Assembly (NCBI GenBank): GCA_002104895.1 | Contig: MCFG01000444.1 | Span: 20,001 to 40,000, forward strand | Direction of reading: 5' to 3' | From: Anaeromyces robustus | Lineage: Eukaryota; Neocallimastigomycota; Neocallimastigomycetes; Neocallimastigales; Neocallimastigaceae | DNA: 20,000 nucleotides | Shown here: positions 1 to 9,304 of the stretch, in pieces | Layout of the letters: every line of letters begins with the position of its first letter | How positions within the stretch are numbered: the stretch's first letter is position 1 | The notes under the pieces: model-generated | Databases searched by the model: none | What the model saw: only the letters and a program-made list of their open reading frames with translations | Told to the model about the DNA's origin: nothing | Position numbers and translations under genes: made by a program

Positions 1-98
1 AAATAGAAAAAAATAAAAAACAAAAAGATAAAAGTAAAACAAAAACAATAAAAAAAAATTTTTTTTTTTTTTTTGTATTTTGTGATACAGAAACAAAT

Positions 99-395
<297 letters not shown>

Positions 396-1993
396 AGAAA
401 AAAAAACATAAAAAGCAAAATTTTTATTTCTTTTTTTCTGTATTTCATTTTCACCAATAGGAATGAAGAAAGAATAAAAAATAAAAAATAATTCAATATT
501 TTATATATTAAAATGTATTTAACTATATTGTATAATTAAATATTATAATATATTATAATATATTATAATACATTGTATAGTTTAATAGTTCTTTTATTAT
601 TATTATTATTATTAAAATCAATCAATAAAGGAGCAATAATAATTTAAAAAATGATTTAAAACAAAAAAGAAAAAAACTTATTAAAGATAAAGGTAAATAC
701 TATTGAAGATTTGTGCAAAAATAATTTTTTACTTATAACTAAAGGAGTTACACATTTGTAACTTTTTTGTAACTTGTTTATAACGAGGTTATAACGAGGT
801 AAATATTATTCTTTTTTTTTTTTTTTTTTATAAAAAAAGTATTATTACACTTTTTATTTTATCAAAAAAAAAAATTTTTTTTAAAACTTTATATATAATA
901 AATTAAATTAAATTGTTAAATTAAATCTAAAAAAATACATATTATTATATAAACTTGTGTAATGAATAATAAATATACAAAGTATAAAATATAAAATAAA
1001 TAAATATATAAAATATAAAAAAAAATTTATTTTAAAATTGTACTACATTTAATTAAAAATTATTATTGTTAATATTTTTATTATTAAAAGTTGTTTTTTT
1101 TTTATTTCTTTATTTTATTGGTAATTAATAAATATTATTACATATGCATTAACGTAGCACAAAACAAATGCGAATTTCATTTTAGTTTTTTTTTTTTTTT
1201 ACTCTTTAAGAATATTCTATCCAAAAAAAAAAGAAAAAGAAAAAACAGAAACCGAAATAGAAAAGAATTTATAGTTGAAATAAAATGGAATAGAAAAAAT
1301 TATTCAATAATAATATAGTTTAAGAAGAAAGAAAACTTTATTTATAGATATCTTAAAGTTTAAAAAAAAAATTCCTTTCAAAAATTTTTCAAAGAATTGA
1401 ATATGTTCATTGACTTTATAATTAATTGCTGATATATTTTAAAAAAAAACATATTTAACTAAATCAATAATATAATGATATATTATAATGTTTTATTTGC
1501 TTTTTTTTTTTGTTTTATTACATTTTATTATTTATGGAGTAATGAATTTTTCTTTATTTTTTTTCTTCATTTTTAGTTATTTAATATTATTATTATTTTT
1601 TTTACATTTAGTACTTTCTTTTTCATTATTTAATTGTACAATAAAACACAATATATATGGATACTCTCTAAATTAACAAATAATACTTATTTTGGCATTT
1701 TAGTAACTGTCATATTAATTTTTAAAGTTTGATATATTAATAAGAGAATAAAAAAGAAAACAAAAACAAAACGAAATAAAACAAAATGAAACAAAAAAAA
1801 ATTTTTTTTTATTTCATTATTTTCTTAAAAAAAAATTTTTTTTTTTACCTTTCTTTAATGAAAATTAAATTTGTTTACTTTTTCATAAGATTTATTTGTA
1901 TTTATTATTATTTTTACTTATTATTAATAAACAATAATAAAAATAAGATTATTAAATAATAAATAATAATAAAAATAAGATTATTAAATAAAA
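396..1993. other. Gene-free AT-rich stretch
   Basis: I see no supportable gene. The stretch holds poly(A) and poly(T) runs, a 10-bp TATTATAATA tandem repeat near 541-570, an ATT microsatellite near 594-614, and a small G/C-containing cluster at 745-799 with repeated GTTAC/GTAAC words and a perfect 11-bp tandem repeat. Short ORFs at 1091 and 1488 encode only Phe/Leu/Tyr/Lys low complexity and are judged chance. A roughly 27-bp direct repeat containing AATAAGATTATTAAATA occurs near 1932-1990. Confidence 0.7.
778..799. repeat. 11-bp perfect tandem repeat
   Basis: TTATAACGAGG occurs twice back to back (778-788 and 789-799). It follows a GTTAC and two GTAAC words at about 748-772. The CG dinucleotide is rare in the surrounding DNA, so the motif stands out. 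No function is known to me. Confidence 0.9.
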
Positions 1994-2142
1994 TATAATA
2001 ATAATTAATTAATAATAATAATTAATAATAATAATATTATTATTATTAAGTAATAATAATTAATAATAATAATAATAATAATTAATAATAATAATAATAA
2101 TATTAAGTAATAATAATTAATAATAATAATAATTAATTATAA
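1994..2142. repeat. AAT/TAAT trinucleotide repeat cluster
   Basis: Imperfect AAT microsatellite mixed with AATT units. A longer segment with TATTAAGTAATAATAATT occurs twice (about 2040 and 2100), so the tract also expanded by higher-order duplication. Confidence 0.9.
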
Positions 2143-3346
2143 TATTTTTCTTTATGATGAAAAATAACAAGTTATTATTTTTTTTTAAAATAAAAACATT
2201 TATATATTAATTTTACAAAAAAGGAAATTTTTAATTTTGAAGTATAATTTTTTTTTATTTTCAATATTGTTTCTTTATTTTTTTTATATTATGTTATTGT
2301 ATTTATATAATATTGTTTTATGTACTATTAATATTGTGATTTATGATTTAATATTATTATTGTTAAGTATTATTATTATTTAGTAATAAATATAATAAAG
2401 TTATAAGCATATTAAAAATTAAATATAATAATAATATTATTAATTTATAATTATTTTGTTATCTTTTTTATTTAAAATAATAGAAATAAAAATAATAATT
2501 AAATAGTAAATGAATATAACAATTATTATAATATTTATAATATTAATTATTTTTATGAGAATGGATGTAATTTATAAATGAAAAAAAAGTTTGGTAGCAT
2601 AACTGTTGAAAAGCCTGTTTAGTAAAAAATCTCATGTAGAATGTTTTTTTATTTATTTATTTATTTTTTTTTTTATCTTTTTTTTTTAATTTATTTAAAA
2701 AATGGATATTTTTTTAATTTATTAATTATAATTGAGATTTATAATTAAATTCAATATCAATATAATATAAATATAAATAATTTAATAATAATAAAAAAAT
2801 GTTTTTAAACTTTTTTTTTTTTTTTTTTAGTGGATAATAATATTAATAATTTTTAATTCAATAATAATATTAATGATTTTAATATCTTGTAACCAAAAAA
2901 AGAATTATTTTTAATTTTACATTATTTTGTGTAACGATAAAAATTTTATGAAACAAGTAAATTTTATTAACTATTTAAATTTGTTATGCTTTTTTTATAA
3001 ATTTTTTTTATTTGTACTTTATAATTATTAGTCATAAATATATAACTATTATATTATATTAATTATAAAAAATTATATTATTATATAATTATTGTTATTA
3101 TATTAAATATTTATTTTTTTTTATTTTTTTTAACTTCCTTAGTTTATGGTATTAAATCAAGTATCAAATATTTAATATAATAATATATATTACATTTGAT
3201 TATAATATACAAAATATAATATGATATAATATGTTACATTATATTGTATTATACATTATTAATTTATAATTATTATGTATAAGAGATATTCTTTATTATT
3301 TAACATTGTTCTTATGAATACAATTTTTTTTAAAATAAATAAGATA
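2143..3346. other. Gene-free AT-rich stretch
   Basis: No ORF with protein-like composition on either strand. Long T runs lie at about 2650-2690 and 2810-2830. A short stretch of more mixed composition at about 2590-2640 could be a relic, but I do not recognise it. An 18-bp perfect inverted repeat spans 3095-3183. Confidence 0.65.
3095..3183. repeat. 18-bp perfect inverted repeat
   Basis: TTATTATATTAAATATTT at 3095-3112 is the exact reverse complement of 3166-3183, with 53 nt between the arms. The arms are pure A/T, so a chance match is plausible in this composition. Confidence 0.8.
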
Positions 3347-3750
3347 TATGTACATTTTAAAAAAATTATTAATAATTAAATTTTTTTTCTTGATTGAAAA
3401 GTGAATTTATAAAAATTGAAATTGAAATTGTAGAGAGAGAATAGTGGAATAACATTTAATGTGTATTTAATGATTTATTACAGATTTATTATCTAGAAGA
3501 AAAAAAGATTAATAATTATGATTGAAATATTATTAATAATATTATTAGTATGTACATTTTAAGAAAATTATTAATAATTAAATTTTTTTTCTTGATTGAA
3601 AAGTGAATTTATAAAAATTGAAATTGAAATTGTAGAGAGAGAATAGTGGAATAACATTTAATGTGTATTTAATGATTTATTACAGATTTATTATCTAGAA
3701 GAAAAAAAGATTAATAATTATGATTGAAATATTATTAATAATATTATTAG
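3347..3750. repeat. 202-bp tandem duplication
   Basis: Copy 1 is 3347-3548 and copy 2 is 3549-3750. Read base by base, they differ at one site (A in copy 1, G at 3563 in copy 2). The unit includes a GAGAGAGAATAGTGG stretch, more mixed than its neighbourhood, and a TTTATTACAG string resembling an intron acceptor. No ORF spans it. The near identity in drifting AT-rich DNA suggests a recent event. Confidence 0.97.
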
Positions 3751-3966
3751 TATTTTCTTGTTTAACAAATTTATATTTTATATAAAAAGTTATATAAGAT
3801 TATAAAGTTCTAAGATTTATTATAATTTTAAAATATGTAGAAAATTTTAATATATATTAAGAATTCTTTATAAATATAATTGAAAATTAACATTATAATA
3901 CTTTTTTTATATTAAAAAGAGAATAATATTAATAGTTATTAATCAAAAATTTATAATATATATTAT

Positions 3967-4080
3967 ATAATAATAATAATAATAATAATAGTTAATAATA
4001 ATAATAATAATAATTAATAATAATAATAATAATAATATAATAATAATAATAATAATAATATAATAATAATAATAATAATA
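3967..4080. repeat. AAT/TAA microsatellite
   Basis: Trinucleotide TAA repeats interrupted by GTT, TTAA and ATA variants. This is non-coding slippage DNA. Confidence 0.93.
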
Positions 4081-4793
4081 AAAATGGTTTATAACTAATT
4101 AAATAATAAATAATTTATAATAATATATGTATTAAGTAATTAAACATTTTTAACATTACTATTCAATATTTATATATATCTTTATATATATTATTATATA
4201 TAGTAATAATAATATATATATTTAATTAATGAAAATATATATATATAGATATTTTATAAAAGCCCTCTACCCTATATATTTAAATTATAGGTAGGTTAAT
4301 TTGAATATTAGTATTATTAATATTATTTTTATTAAATATTATTTATTAAATAGTATAATTAATATTTTATAATATATATAATCCATTTTAATCTTTTCAA
4401 TTTTAAATTTTTTTTATTATTAATAATATTAAATAAATAAATTAAAAATTTGTATTTTGAATCAATTAATATAAAAAAAAATCAATAGAAATAAAATTTT
4501 TAATATATTTATTAATATATAATTTAATTATATATAAATAAATTAAAAAAGTTTTAACATTGTTAAAAATAATATTTAATAACAAATAAAATTTTTATGT
4601 ATACGTTTTTGATTACAATTAAATTAAAATTTAATATTGTAAATTAAGGACAAATTAATATAAATTTTTTATGATTACAATTTTTGATAAATTTTTTGTG
4701 TGGTGAATCATAAAACATAAAAAAAAAAAAAAAAAAAATTAAATTAACATTAAAGTTTTATTTTGGAAAATGCAAAGAAAAAAAAAAAAAAAG
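4081..4793. other. Gene-free region upstream of the lysozyme-like gene
   Basis: AT-rich DNA without a supportable ORF. It contains a G/C-containing hairpin candidate at 4267-4294, several TATATA runs, and a poly(A) run at about 4720-4738. It presumably holds the upstream regulatory region of the + strand gene starting at 4934. Confidence 0.6.
4267..4294. repeat. Stem-loop candidate with G/C pairs
   Basis: CTACCCTATA (4267-4276) can pair with TATAGGTAG (4286-4294) with one bulged C, leaving a 9-nt AT loop. It is one of the few G/C-containing inverted repeats in the intergenic DNA. It lies about 640 bp upstream of the next ATG. No function is assigned. Confidence 0.5.
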
Positions 4794-4801
4794 TATAAAT
4801 A
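4794..4801 (+). promoter_or_regulatory. TATA-box candidate
   Basis: TATAAATA lies 133 nt upstream of the ATG at 4934. Poly(A) and TTTT-rich elements flank it, as is common in AT-rich fungal promoters. Another A/T-rich match, ATATAAAA, follows at about 4804-4811. In this composition such matches arise by chance, so support comes mainly from position. Confidence 0.4.
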
Positions 4802-4933
4802 GAATATAAAACCCTTTTTTAAAAAATTTTTTTTCAAACTAAATATAAAAAAAAATTATATATATATAAATTAAGTAAAATATATATATATAATATATAT
4901 ATATAAAATAAAATAGAATAAAATTAATTGAAT

Positions 4934-6898
4934 ATGCATTTCAATTCTAAAACATTTTTGGTTTTATTAGGTGCAGTATCATCTGCATTAGCTGCTACTA
5001 ATGGTAAATGTACTGGTAAAACTGGTATATGTATCTCCACTTCAACTTGTGGTGATTATGATGGTAGTTATGTTTCAGGAAAATGTCCAAATGATCCAAG
5101 TGACATTAAATGTTGTGATGATATTCCATGTAAAGCTGATGATGGAAGAACTGGTAGTTGTATGTTTACTGATGAATGTGGTGGTGATACCGTTTCTGGA
5201 AAATGTCCAGGTGGTAGTAACTTCAAATGTTGTGTTCCAAAACCAGTTGGAACTAAATGTTCTTACGAAGGTTTAAGTGGTACATGTAAATATACTGATG
5301 ATTGTACTTTTGGTTTCAGTGTTCCTGGTTTATGTCCAGGAGGTAGTGGTATTCAATGTTGTCTTCCAAAAACTAATTGTGAAAGTGAAGGAGTAGAAGG
5401 TAAATGTATTCCAACTGATCAATGTAATACTGGTAATATTGTTAGTGGTTTATGTGCTGGTGGTAGTAATATTAGATGTTGTCTTCCAAAACCAGCTGAA
5501 CCAAAATGTTCTTATGATGGTTTAGATGGTAAATGTAAGAATGTTAAGAATTGTGATGGTTTCACTGTTTCTGGTTTATGTGAAGGAGGTTCTGATGTTA
5601 AATGCTGTCTTCCAAAGAACACTTGTGAAAGTAATGGTATTAAGGGTGAATGTATTCCAGTTGGTAATTGTAGTTCTGGTAATACTGTTAGTGGTTTATG
5701 TCCAGGTGGTAGTGATATTAAATGTTGTCTTCCAAAGGTTGAACCAAAATGTACTTATGATAAATTAGATGGTAAATGTAAAAAGGTTAGTGATTGTACT
5801 GATGGTTTCACTGTTTCTGGTTTATGTTCAGGTGGTTCTGATGTTAAATGTTGTATTCCAAAGAACACTTGTGAAAGTAATGGTATTAAGGGTGAATGTA
5901 TTCCAGTTGGTAATTGTAGTTCTGGTAATACTGTTAGTGGTAAATGTCCAGGTGGTAGTGATATTAAATGTTGTCTTCCAAAGGCTACTACTACCAAAAA
6001 AACTACTACTACCACTACTACTACTAAAAAGACTACCACTACTACCAAGAAAACTACTACTACCACTACTACTACTACTAAAAAGACTACTACTACCAAG
6101 AAAACTACTACCACTACCACTACTACTACTACTAAGAAGAAGACTACTACCACAACCACTACTAAGTCTCCAACTCCAACATGTGCTGATGCTTTCAATG
6201 TTTGTGGAGGAAGTAGTTTCCCAGATGCTCCAAAATGTTGTGTTTCTGGATACGTATGTGATAAGTCTAATGAAAAATACTTTATCTGTATCCCAGAAGA
6301 TCTTGCTAAAACTACTACTACTACTACCACTAAAAAGACTACCACTACTACTACTACTACCACCACCACCAAAACTCCAACTCCAACTCTTCCACTTACT
6401 GTAGTAAATGAAAATCTTGTTTGGGACTTTTTAATTACTAGAATTAAGAATAGATTTGGTGTTGCTGGTTTAATGGGTAATCTTTTCTATGATTCTGGAT
6501 TTATTCCAACTTATCTTGAAGGTAACTATGTTGTTACTCTTAGAATGAGTGGTCAAGAATATACTACTAGAGTTGATAATAATTCTTACAAAAACTTTGT
6601 TAATGATTCAGCTGGTTATGGTATTGGCCAATGGTACACTCCAGCTCGTAAGGAAAGTCTTCTTGCTTACGCTAAAAGTCAAAAGAGATCTATTGGTGAT
6701 GTTGAAATGCAAATCAATTATCTTTACAAAGAACTTACTGAAAACTATAAGTCTGTATTAAATGTTTTAAAGAATGCTAGATCTATTAGAGAAGCTTCTG
6801 ATAAGGTTTATATCGACTTCAAACAACCAAGAAAGTTTACTGTCGAAGAAAAGAGTAACAGACAAGCTTATGGAAATGTTATTTATAATAGACATTAA
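4934..6898 (+). CDS. Secreted modular lysozyme-like protein: Cys-rich modules, CBM1-like module, phage-tail lysozyme domain
   Basis: Predicted 654-residue secreted protein. I start at the ATG at 4934; the frame is open two codons further up, but that codon is TTG. Residues 1-20 form a signal peptide ending in SALA. Residues 26-347 hold eight modules of about 40 residues with pattern C-x(6-9)-C-x5-C-x(8-11)-C-x(7-8)-CC and the signature VSGLCPGGS. A Thr/Lys linker (351-411), probably O-glycosylated, precedes a CBM1-like module (417-452): C424-x10-C435 C436-x5-C442-x9-C452, with aromatics F421, Y449 and F450 at the usual binding positions. A second Thr/Lys linker (459-482) leads to a domain (about 489-650) resembling bacterial and phage tail-tip lysozymes, with GLMGNL, GYGIGQW and a helical C-terminus. 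The family's expected catalytic Glu (ESG) is Asp520 (DSG), so activity is uncertain. The likely role is extracellular binding or cleavage of bacterial peptidoglycan; this is inference. The lysozyme domain is probably of bacterial origin. No intron was seen. Confidence 0.88.
   Translation: MHFNSKTFLVLLGAVSSALAATNGKCTGKTGICISTSTCGDYDGSYVSGKCPNDPSDIKCCDDIPCKADDGRTGSCMFTDECGGDTVSGKCPGGSNFKCCVPKPVGTKCSYEGLSGTCKYTDDCTFGFSVPGLCPGGSGIQCCLPKTNCESEGVEGKCIPTDQCNTGNIVSGLCAGGSNIRCCLPKPAEPKCSYDGLDGKCKNVKNCDGFTVSGLCEGGSDVKCCLPKNTCESNGIKGECIPVGNCSSGNTVSGLCPGGSDIKCCLPKVEPKCTYDKLDGKCKKVSDCTDGFTVSGLCSGGSDVKCCIPKNTCESNGIKGECIPVGNCSSGNTVSGKCPGGSDIKCCLPKATTTKKTTTTTTTTKKTTTTTKKTTTTTTTTTKKTTTTKKTTTTTTTTTTKKKTTTTTTTKSPTPTCADAFNVCGGSSFPDAPKCCVSGYVCDKSNEKYFICIPEDLAKTTTTTTTKKTTTTTTTTTTTKTPTPTLPLTVVNENLVWDFLITRIKNRFGVAGLMGNLFYDSGFIPTYLEGNYVVTLRMSGQEYTTRVDNNSYKNFVNDSAGYGIGQWYTPARKESLLAYAKSQKRSIGDVEMQINYLYKELTENYKSVLNVLKNARSIREASDKVYIDFKQPRKFTVEEKSNRQAYGNVIYNRH
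5612..5984 (+). repeat. Near-identical 127-bp repeats inside the Cys-rich region
   Basis: Bases 5612-5738 and 5858-5984 are identical except for two adjacent bases (TT against AA, changing a Leu codon to Lys). The offset is 246 bp, which is 82 codons or two Cys modules. This shows a recent two-module duplication within the gene. Confidence 0.95.
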
Positions 6899-7688
6899 AT
6901 AAATAATTAATTAAAAAAATTATTATATTTTAATTTTTCCATAGATAAAAACAAAAAAAAAAGCAACAATATATATATATTATTTATATATTGTAATTTA
7001 AATTATTTAATATAAATATAAATATAAATAAAAAATAAAAAAAATTATATATTGTATATATAAAAAAGAAATAAAATATAACTTTTTTTTATATATTGTA
7101 TATATAAAAAAAATTTAAAAAAAAAAAAAAAAATTAAAAATTAAGATAAAAAATAAATATAAATAAAAATATAATTTAAATATATTATATATATAAAATA
7201 CAAAATAAAACTAAAAACAAAAATAAAAATAAAAATAAAAGTAAATATAAATATTTAAATAAATAAAAAAAAACAATATAGTTTATATAATATATATAAT
7301 TTAGTGTAAAAAAAAATTCGTTTTATTTATTTCTTTTGTCCTTTTAAAACTAATTAAATTGGGTGTTTATATAATTCTTATTTATTAATTTTTATGGGCA
7401 TGTTTATGTTTTATTTTATTTTAATTATAGTATATTTAATTATTATAAATTATTAATTAATAATATTGATAATAATTTATTTAACCAATGATTTTATCTT
7501 TAAAAAAGAAATAAATTTTTATTTTTTTTTTTTTTTTTTTAATTTTAAATTTTAATATTTATTAAAAATTATTTTAAATTATAATCATATTAAATTTTTT
7601 TATTTTTTTAAATTTTAATAAGTATTCATTTGATTAAAACAAAAGTGAGTGTGTAACATTTTAAAAAAAATTTTTAAATTTATGTTTT
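6899..7688. other. Gene-free stretch between the lysozyme-like gene and the LINE
   Basis: No gene is supportable. It begins with the presumed 3' UTR of the lysozyme-like gene (AATAAA overlaps the stop at 6898-6903). A 23-bp direct repeat with core TATATTGTATATATAAAAAA occurs at 7045-7067 and 7089-7111. A T run of about 20 lies near 7520-7540. The end, about 7680-7701, is probably the original flank of LRR unit A, since it resembles sequence downstream of copy B. Confidence 0.6.
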
Positions 7689-7701
7689 ATATATATTATA
7701 T
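7689..7701. repeat. Putative target-site duplication, left copy
   Basis: ATATATATTATAT at 7689-7701 recurs exactly at 9246-9258, directly after the poly(A) tail of the LINE (sharing its last A). A 13-bp duplication fits target-primed reverse transcription. The A/T-only composition means chance cannot be excluded. Confidence 0.55.
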
Positions 7702-9044
7702 CTTTATATAGTGTATCTAAAGATCTTAATATTCCTCCTCTTTCTGCCAAATGTGCCATTGCTCAAGATAAATGTTTTAAGAGATGGGCAGACTCTAATT
7801 GTATTATTTCCAAGTTAGTTACTATTATTCCGAAGATGAGAAAATACACATGGGCTAAAGAAAGCAGAACTTTATCAAAGAAACTTTCTAAAATTGGCTC
7901 TAGAGAAGATATTTTGACTTTTTATTGGAATAGAGATGTCAAAAAAGACTCCGTTAAAGCTGTTACCTATTGTGATAATCACCTTGAATTATCTCGTGAT
8001 TATTTACATCTTGAACTTGAATACCCTAACTTGGCTTATGGCTTTAATTGGCTCCTAAAAATACGTAGTGGTTATAAATTCAATAGTGAAATTGCTAAAG
8101 CCGCTAAACTTGTATCTGACTCTTGCCCTGATTACTGTCCTTGTTGTAAAGGCGGTAGTCAAACCTTCGAACATTGGATTTTAGAATGCCCAACATTCGA
8201 TCATTGGCGTTCTAAGTTATTTGGCAATCTTGAAACCATTTATTTGTATGTTAATCGAAAACCTTTAGTTAGTTCTGATAATATCAACTTTTCTAATAAT
8301 TTTAATAATAACTACAATAATAATATTTATGATAATATCTATAATAATAATAGCAGTAGTAATAGTAATATTAATATTAATAGTAATAATAATGGTAATA
8401 GCAATGATAATAGTAATATTAATAATGTTAGTAATAGTAATAGTACTAGCTTATCTACATATTTTCTATACAACTACTCTCAATTCATTAATAATTTAAC
8501 TATCAACAACATTTTTTTTGGTTTTAATTACTTCAACAATTTCTCCTCCTTGGAGAATTCTTCACGAAATAGTACTTTCTTAGTTTCTAATAGTTTTATT
8601 CATTATGTTAGTTTAACTTACAACTTAAATAATACTTTCAGTTATAGTATCAACAACAATAATAATAGTTTAAATAATAGTATTAATTATAATAATTTAG
8701 TTAGTAATGCTTCAAGTGGGGTAAATTTTCATTCCAACTCGTTGGAATGGAGTAGGGTATATTATTTCCTTCTTGGTGGAAGAGTTAATCATTATAACTT
8801 GGGGAAAGAGGAGTGGAACAGTCTTTGTAAGGCGCAACTTAAACCTAGCACCTTTTCGGATGTTCCACTTTTGGTACGTATATCCGCACTTTTACTTAGA
8901 ATTATGCCTACTGTTAGTGGCCAGATCTGGTCATTATTCAATAGGTATCCCAACAATCTAACCAAGAGCGTCGAAGCTGACAATTCAGTAGGACAAGACA
9001 GTAGGTCACACGCATCTAATAATGATAATAACTTTCCAACTTGA
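7702..9044 (+). pseudogene. LINE reverse transcriptase C-terminal fragment with zinc knuckle
   Basis: The frame is open from 7665 to the TGA at 9042-9044. Protein-like sequence begins near 7710, upstream of the first ATG at 7836, so this is the tail of a longer protein and not a gene with its own start. Numbering from ATG 7836, residues 97-125 form a CCHC-type knuckle typical of LINE RT C-termini: C101, C104, H113, C118, in the context CPCC...EHWILECP. Preceding residues have the usual W-x-LLKIRSG pattern. Residues about 146-215 and 240-300 are Asn/Ser-rich, encoded by AAT/AGT repeats. A conserved-looking end follows, with YYFLLGG near residues 309-315. No internal stop interrupts the fragment, so the insertion is fairly recent or the Asn tracts expanded in frame. 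It cannot act alone in transposition. Confidence 0.8.
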
Positions 9045-9186
9045 TTTAATTTAATAATATACACTATACCATATGAAGTAATTATAAATTATTACTATCT
9101 ATTAAATAATAAATTATTATTCTTTATTAGATTAAGTTTTAATATGTACAATTACTTTATAACATGTACTTTTTAAATTAAATTTA

Positions 9187-9192
9187 AATAAA
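9187..9192 (+). promoter_or_regulatory. Polyadenylation signal of the LINE
   Basis: AATAAA ends 20 nt before the first base of the 34-A tail at 9213. This is the expected spacing for a polyadenylated transcript copied back into DNA. Confidence 0.75.
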
Positions 9193-9211
9193 GTTTTCAT
9201 TATTTTATTGC

Positions 9212-9212
<1 letters not shown>

Positions 9213-9246
<34 letters not shown>
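9213..9246 (+). repeat. Poly(A) tail of the LINE
   Basis: 34 uninterrupted A residues end the element and are followed at once by the right copy of the putative target-site duplication. An unbroken run of this length suggests a young insertion. Confidence 0.85.
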
Positions 9247-9250
<4 letters not shown>

Positions 9251-9304
9251 TATTATATAATTCTAAAAAAAAAGAAAAAAAAATTATCAGAATTCTTTTC
9301 AATT

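Larger units (their letters stand above)
7702..9246 (+). mobile_element. 5'-truncated non-LTR retrotransposon (LINE) with poly(A) tail
   Basis: The element consists of the 3' end of a reverse-transcriptase ORF (through 9044), a 168-nt 3' UTR, an AATAAA signal at 9187-9192 and a tail of 34 A (9213-9246). Possible 13-bp target-site duplications flank it. Base composition is clearly less AT-rich than the surroundings. No reverse transcriptase core (FADD region) or endonuclease domain is present, as expected when reverse transcription stops early. It inserted about 45 bp beyond the stop codon of LRR pseudogene A, in opposite orientation. Confidence 0.82.

Noticed and set aside
1091-1318. 75-codon + strand ORF, Phe/Leu then Lys/Arg/Asn rich
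   Set aside because: It does not begin with ATG and its composition follows the T and A runs. No motif, no neighbouring signals.
1488-1676. 62-codon hydrophobic ORF with ATG
   Set aside because: Phe/Leu/Ile runs are the expected reading of T-rich DNA. No TATA-box context, no protein-like residue mix.
5001-6404. Several overlapping ORFs in other frames within the lysozyme-like gene, including a Val-rich minus-strand ORF at 5755-6372
   Set aside because: They are shadow readings of Cys-module and Thr-tract codons; the ACT/ACC repeats give poly-Leu or poly-Val in other frames.
8792-9064. 90-codon minus-strand ORF opposite the LINE fragment
   Set aside because: It is antisense to the better supported LINE coding frame with recognised motifs.
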